A stretch of 33,958 nucleotides of DNA from the NCBI GenBank assembly GCA_021792455.1, contig JAJYUP010000021.1:1-33958 (forward strand), read 5' to 3'. The DNA is from Actinomycetes bacterium (GTDB taxonomy: Bacteria; Actinomycetota; Thermoleophilia; Solirubrobacterales; Solirubrobacteraceae). Within the stretch, counting starts at the first letter, position 1. Every line of letters begins with the position of its first letter. The position numbers and the translations under genes are program-made. Below the pieces are notes generated by a model. That model made no database searches and was not told where the DNA came from. It worked only from the letters and a program-made list of their open reading frames with translations. This document shows, piece by piece, positions 31,773 to 33,958 of the stretch.

Positions 31773-32718
31773 AGGCGACCCCTGGGCCGCGCTGCGCCGG
31801 CCCTGCGACCTCGCCGATCCAGGTGATCGATGTCCCGCCTGCGTCGCGAAGGGCGCGCTCAGCGGCACTGCGCCGCGAGGCCGGCACGCAGGCGCACAGC
31901 TCGTAGTCCTCGCCCGCGCTCGCTGCGAGCTGCCATGGGGGGGCTTTCAGCTGGCGTGCGGCTTCGCGCACCGCCGGCGGTGTCGGCAGGCTCCCGAGGT
32001 CGATCTCCAGGCTCACCCCACTTGCGCGGCCGATGTGGCCCGCGTCGGCAGCGAGGCCGTCGGAGATATCGACGAGCGCGCTCGCGCCAGCCTGCGCGAG
32101 CGCCCTGCCCTCCAAGAGACGCGGGAGAGGACGCAGAGACCGTTCCAGCGCCTTCGCAGCGTTGGCGGCAGAGAGCTCCACAGAGCCCTGCATGTGCGCG
32201 AGCCCGGCGCCCGCGAGGCCAAGCTCGCCCGTCACTCCGACGAGGTCGCCTGGGCGTGCGCCTGAGCGGTATACGATCGGATCCTGGAGCTGCGCCCAGC
32301 CGACGACGGTGACGCACACGAACAGGGCCTGTGCGGTGACGACGTCGCCGCCGAGCAGGCTTACCCCCGTTGCCTGTGCGAGCTCCAAGGCGCCGTCGAT
32401 CACAGCGAGGGCCTGTGTGTGAGTCGTCGCCGGGGAGAGCCCGAGCACTATATAGGCCTCCCCCTGCCTCGCCCCCATCGCGGCGATGTCCGAAAGCGCG
32501 CTGCCCAGCGCCTTGAAGCCGACGTCGGCGTGACTGCTGCGGCCTTCGCCAAGCTGAAAGTGCACGCCCTCGACGACGGCATCGACCGAGGTGATGCACA
32601 CTGGCGCTGCGCGCAGCACCGCCGCGTCGTCGCCGACGCCGACGATCACATCCTGCCGTCGTGCGCTGAGGCGCCCTGCGATCGCCTCTATGAGGGCGAG
32701 CTCGCCGCCGGGCGGCAC
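31687..32718 (-). CDS. thiL: Thiamine-monophosphate kinase
   Basis: Last step of thiamine diphosphate synthesis: ATP-dependent phosphorylation of thiamine phosphate. The 343-aa protein matches ThiL length and motifs: GVGDDAAV (27-34), TSVDAVVEGVHF (43-54), SDIAAMGA (76-83), SLLGGDVV, ISDGLAADAGHI and AGEDYELC. The frame is open upstream to 32922, but those residues are translated from repeat DNA (GTGERRLAP twice). I chose GTG 32718 with AGGAG 6 nt upstream, giving ELALIEAIAGRL as the first helix. Its 3' end overlaps the sortase by 86 nt. No TPP riboswitch was recognised upstream. Confidence 0.95.
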   Translation of the reverse strand: MPPGGELALIEAIAGRLSARRQDVIVGVGDDAAVLRAAPVCITSVDAVVEGVHFQLGEGRSSHADVGFKALGSALSDIAAMGARQGEAYIVLGLSPATTHTQALAVIDGALELAQATGVSLLGGDVVTAQALFVCVTVVGWAQLQDPIVYRSGARPGDLVGVTGELGLAGAGLAHMQGSVELSAANAAKALERSLRPLPRLLEGRALAQAGASALVDISDGLAADAGHIGRASGVSLEIDLGSLPTPPAVREAARQLKAPPWQLAASAGEDYELCACVPASRRSAAERALRDAGGTSITWIGEVAGPAQRGPGVAFTIDGRQVRLAGFEHRWQEAPGPRRRRR

Positions 32719-32779
32719 AGGTCGCTCCTGCGTGAGGGCTTCGCTCGGTGCGCCGCCTCCGCGCGTTCCGCCACTCCGT

Positions 32780-32879
32780 GGCGCGAGGCGACGCTCACCG
32801 GTGCCTGAGATCTCGCCGAGCTGCTCGCGACGCACATCGACCCCTGCTGGAGGCGCGAGGCGACGCTCACCGGTGCCTG
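32780..32879. repeat. 28-bp exact direct repeat spanning the infA stop codon
   Basis: 32852-32879 (end of infA with its TGA and 15 nt after it) recurs exactly at 32780-32807. The 72-bp period is in frame, and there is no stop codon between the two TGAs, so the second copy again ends RHR-stop. Confidence 0.92.
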
Positions 32880-33085
32880 TAGACGATCCGGGCGCGATCG
32901 AGGTCGTACGGCGAGAGCTCACATCGGACTCTGTCGCCAGGCAGGATCCTGATCCTGAAGCGGCGCATCTTGCCGGCTACGTGGCCGAGGACGACGTGGT
33001 CGTTGTCGAGCTTCACCTTGAACATCGCGTTCGGGAGGGCCTCGACCACCTCGCCCTCGAGTTCGATCTTGTCTTCCTTCGCCAA
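32867..33085 (-). CDS. infA: Translation initiation factor IF-1
   Basis: Small OB-fold factor binding the 30S A site. From TTG 33085 the product is 72 aa, exactly the usual length, beginning [23 protein letters not shown] and ending [19 protein letters not shown], with the conserved [20 protein letters not shown] core. A GTG at 33115 would add ten residues ([10 protein letters not shown]) that the family lacks; the TTG start rests on family alignment because no strong ribosome binding site is visible. The end of the gene lies in a 28-bp direct repeat. It is flanked by thiL and a PBP gene rather than the usual rpmJ/rpsM, which is odd. Confidence 0.95.
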   Translation of the reverse strand: MAKEDKIELEGEVVEALPNAMFKVKLDNDHVVLGHVAGKMRRFRIRILPGDRVRCELSPYDLDRARIVYRHR

Positions 33086-33139
33086 ACCAGGTCCGTTCTC
33101 GGCACAGGGCCGCACTCGTCTACTCTGCTGAGACCAAAG

Positions 33140-33166
33140 CTATCAGTGCCCGCCAACCTATCAGTG
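33140..33166. repeat. 9-bp direct repeat at the PBP stop codon
   Basis: CTATCAGTG occurs at 33140-33148 and 33158-33166 (18-bp period). On the minus strand each is CAC-TGA-TAG, the first including the PBP stop codon, so the repeat is in frame. Short enough to be chance. Confidence 0.5.
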
Positions 33167-33958
33167 TGCAGGGGCGGGTGCACCGCCTGCTGCCGGTGCT
33201 TCGCGCGGCTGCCGCCCTTCGCTTTCGGCGGGGTGCCCGCCCCCGCCAGGCGCCGGTGCACCCTGGCCGGGCGTCTGCCCTGGCGCGCCACCTGCGGACG
33301 GTGCGCCTTCTTCGCCCTGGGCACCGCCTCCCCTGACCGGCGGTTCGCCTTCGCGTTCACCTTCGCGTTCGCCCTGCCGCCGAGGTTCGCGGCCGTGACG
33401 CCTGCTCGCGTTCGTGCGGCTTGCGGCTTCCCTGCTCGAGGTTCTGCGCTGAAGTTCGAGCGCCTGCTGGGCGAAGTGCCCGTAGAACGGCTTGTACGTG
33501 AGCGGTTCGGTTGGCGGCGGCCAGGAGGCGCAGTGTCCTTCCACGACGCCTTCCATGTAGTCGTGCCAGATGACCGCAGGCAGCGCGCCTCCCTGCTGCG
33601 GTTCCCCATGGATGTCGAGCATGGGGATCGCCTTGTTCGGATAGCCCATCCAGACGACCGTCGCATACTGTGGGTTGTATCCGTCGAGCCAGGCGTCGAC
33701 CCATTCGTTCGTCGTCCCCGTCTTCGCGGCCGTCGGGCAGGTGATACGGGATCGCACCGCCGTGCCCGACTGGACGTTTTCTTCGAGGATCTTCGTCTCC
33801 TCGGCGGTGACGCCGTCGCTGAGCACCTTCACCCTGTGCGGAGTCCCCCAGCTCGTGTCCACGTGGCCGTTCGGAAAGACGACCTTCGTGATCGCGATCG
33901 GCTTGTTCCGCCAACCTCCGTCGGCGAGCGTGGCGTACACATCGGCCATTTCGAGAGG
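33161..33958 (-). CDS. Class A penicillin-binding protein, C-terminal part (N-terminus outside window)
   Basis: Peptidoglycan glycosyltransferase/transpeptidase (PBP1A-like); only the end of the transpeptidase domain is present. The frame continues past the window edge (PLE before Met 33949, giving PLEMADVYATLADGG, a conserved segment of the domain). The third active-site motif KTGTT lies in AAKTGTTNEWVDAWLDGYNP, followed by the ATVVWMGYPNKAIPM strand and GGALPAVIWHDYM. The C-terminal 90 residues are a Gly/Pro/Arg/Glu/Ala-rich extracytoplasmic tail typical of actinobacterial PBPs. Infers a role in wall synthesis; which class A PBP cannot be told from this part. Confidence 0.93.
   Translation of the reverse strand, partial: PLEMADVYATLADGGWRNKPIAITKVVFPNGHVDTSWGTPHRVKVLSDGVTAEETKILEENVQSGTAVRSRITCPTAAKTGTTNEWVDAWLDGYNPQYATVVWMGYPNKAIPMLDIHGEPQQGGALPAVIWHDYMEGVVEGHCASWPPPTEPLTYKPFYGHFAQQALELQRRTSSREAASRTNASRRHGREPRRQGEREGEREGEPPVRGGGAQGEEGAPSAGGAPGQTPGQGAPAPGGGGHPAESEGRQPREAPAAGGAPAPAH

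Noticed and set aside
32719-32866. TPP riboswitch for thiL
   Set aside because: None of the conserved TPP-riboswitch sequence blocks was recognised in the gap before thiL; it holds the infA-derived repeat instead.
32719-32922. N-terminal extension of ThiL with twice-repeated GTGERRLAP
   Set aside because: It is translated from the 28-bp DNA repeat; GTG 32718 with a good ribosome binding site gives the normal ThiL length.

Overview
This GC-rich window (stop-poor in all frames, frequent GTG/TTG starts, many 1-4 nt gene overlaps) looks like a chromosomal segment of a high-GC actinobacterium, most plausibly class Thermoleophilia (Solirubrobacterales-like). That placement is inferred from protein character: a TreT trehalose synthase beside a GT20 synthase, secreted proteins built from a Cys/Pro module, a divergent dihydropteroate synthase, and a cysteine-type S18. 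No 16S or other marker is present to prove it. About 31 protein genes are supported, two of them cut by the window edges. No rRNA, tRNA, CRISPR array, transposase or phage gene was seen.

Layout. (1) 1-6634, plus strand: the 3' part of a secreted modular protein; then a separate-subunit ABC exporter (ATPase plus FtsX/MacB-type permease) apparently co-transcribed with two secreted proteins, the second sharing the same Cys module. (2) 6555-9210: a GT2 glycosyltransferase, a two-helix membrane protein and an alpha/beta hydrolase. (3) 9180-14869, minus strand: a tightly packed polysaccharide operon (GT4, membrane GT2, phosphoglycosyl transferase, ATP-grasp ligase, zinc-ribbon/membrane/discoidin-like protein). 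(4) 15192-19626: an SDR, a haloalkane dehalogenase-like enzyme, a small membrane protein, a divergent folP, a Cys-rich small protein and two sister XRE regulators. (5) 19745-25990, minus strand: the replication/translation block rpsF - (fatty-acid-hydroxylase-like gene) - ssb - rpsR - rplI - dnaB - dnaC-like loader - purA. (6) 26073-28834: treT-otsA-like pair. (7) 28932-33958: a degenerate M28-like membrane protein and a sortase on plus, then thiL, infA and the C-terminal part of a class A PBP on minus.

Systems. The polysaccharide operon has the parts to start a lipid-linked glycan (phosphoglycosyl transferase), extend it (two transferases) and perhaps decorate it by ATP-dependent ligation. 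The sortase and PBP suggest further envelope functions. The exporter-plus-secreted-module cluster is the best candidate for an undescribed envelope system.

Most notable non-gene signals: a perfect CGAAC-N4-GTTCG (Gram-positive/actinobacterial LexA-type) palindrome upstream of dnaB; direct repeats that span the stop codons of both rplI and infA, with second copies in frame 69 and 72 bp downstream; -10-like hexamers placed 6-7 nt before several start codons, suggesting leaderless transcripts; a hairpin-containing 22-bp tandem repeat after folP; and GC hairpins without U tracts at several gene ends.
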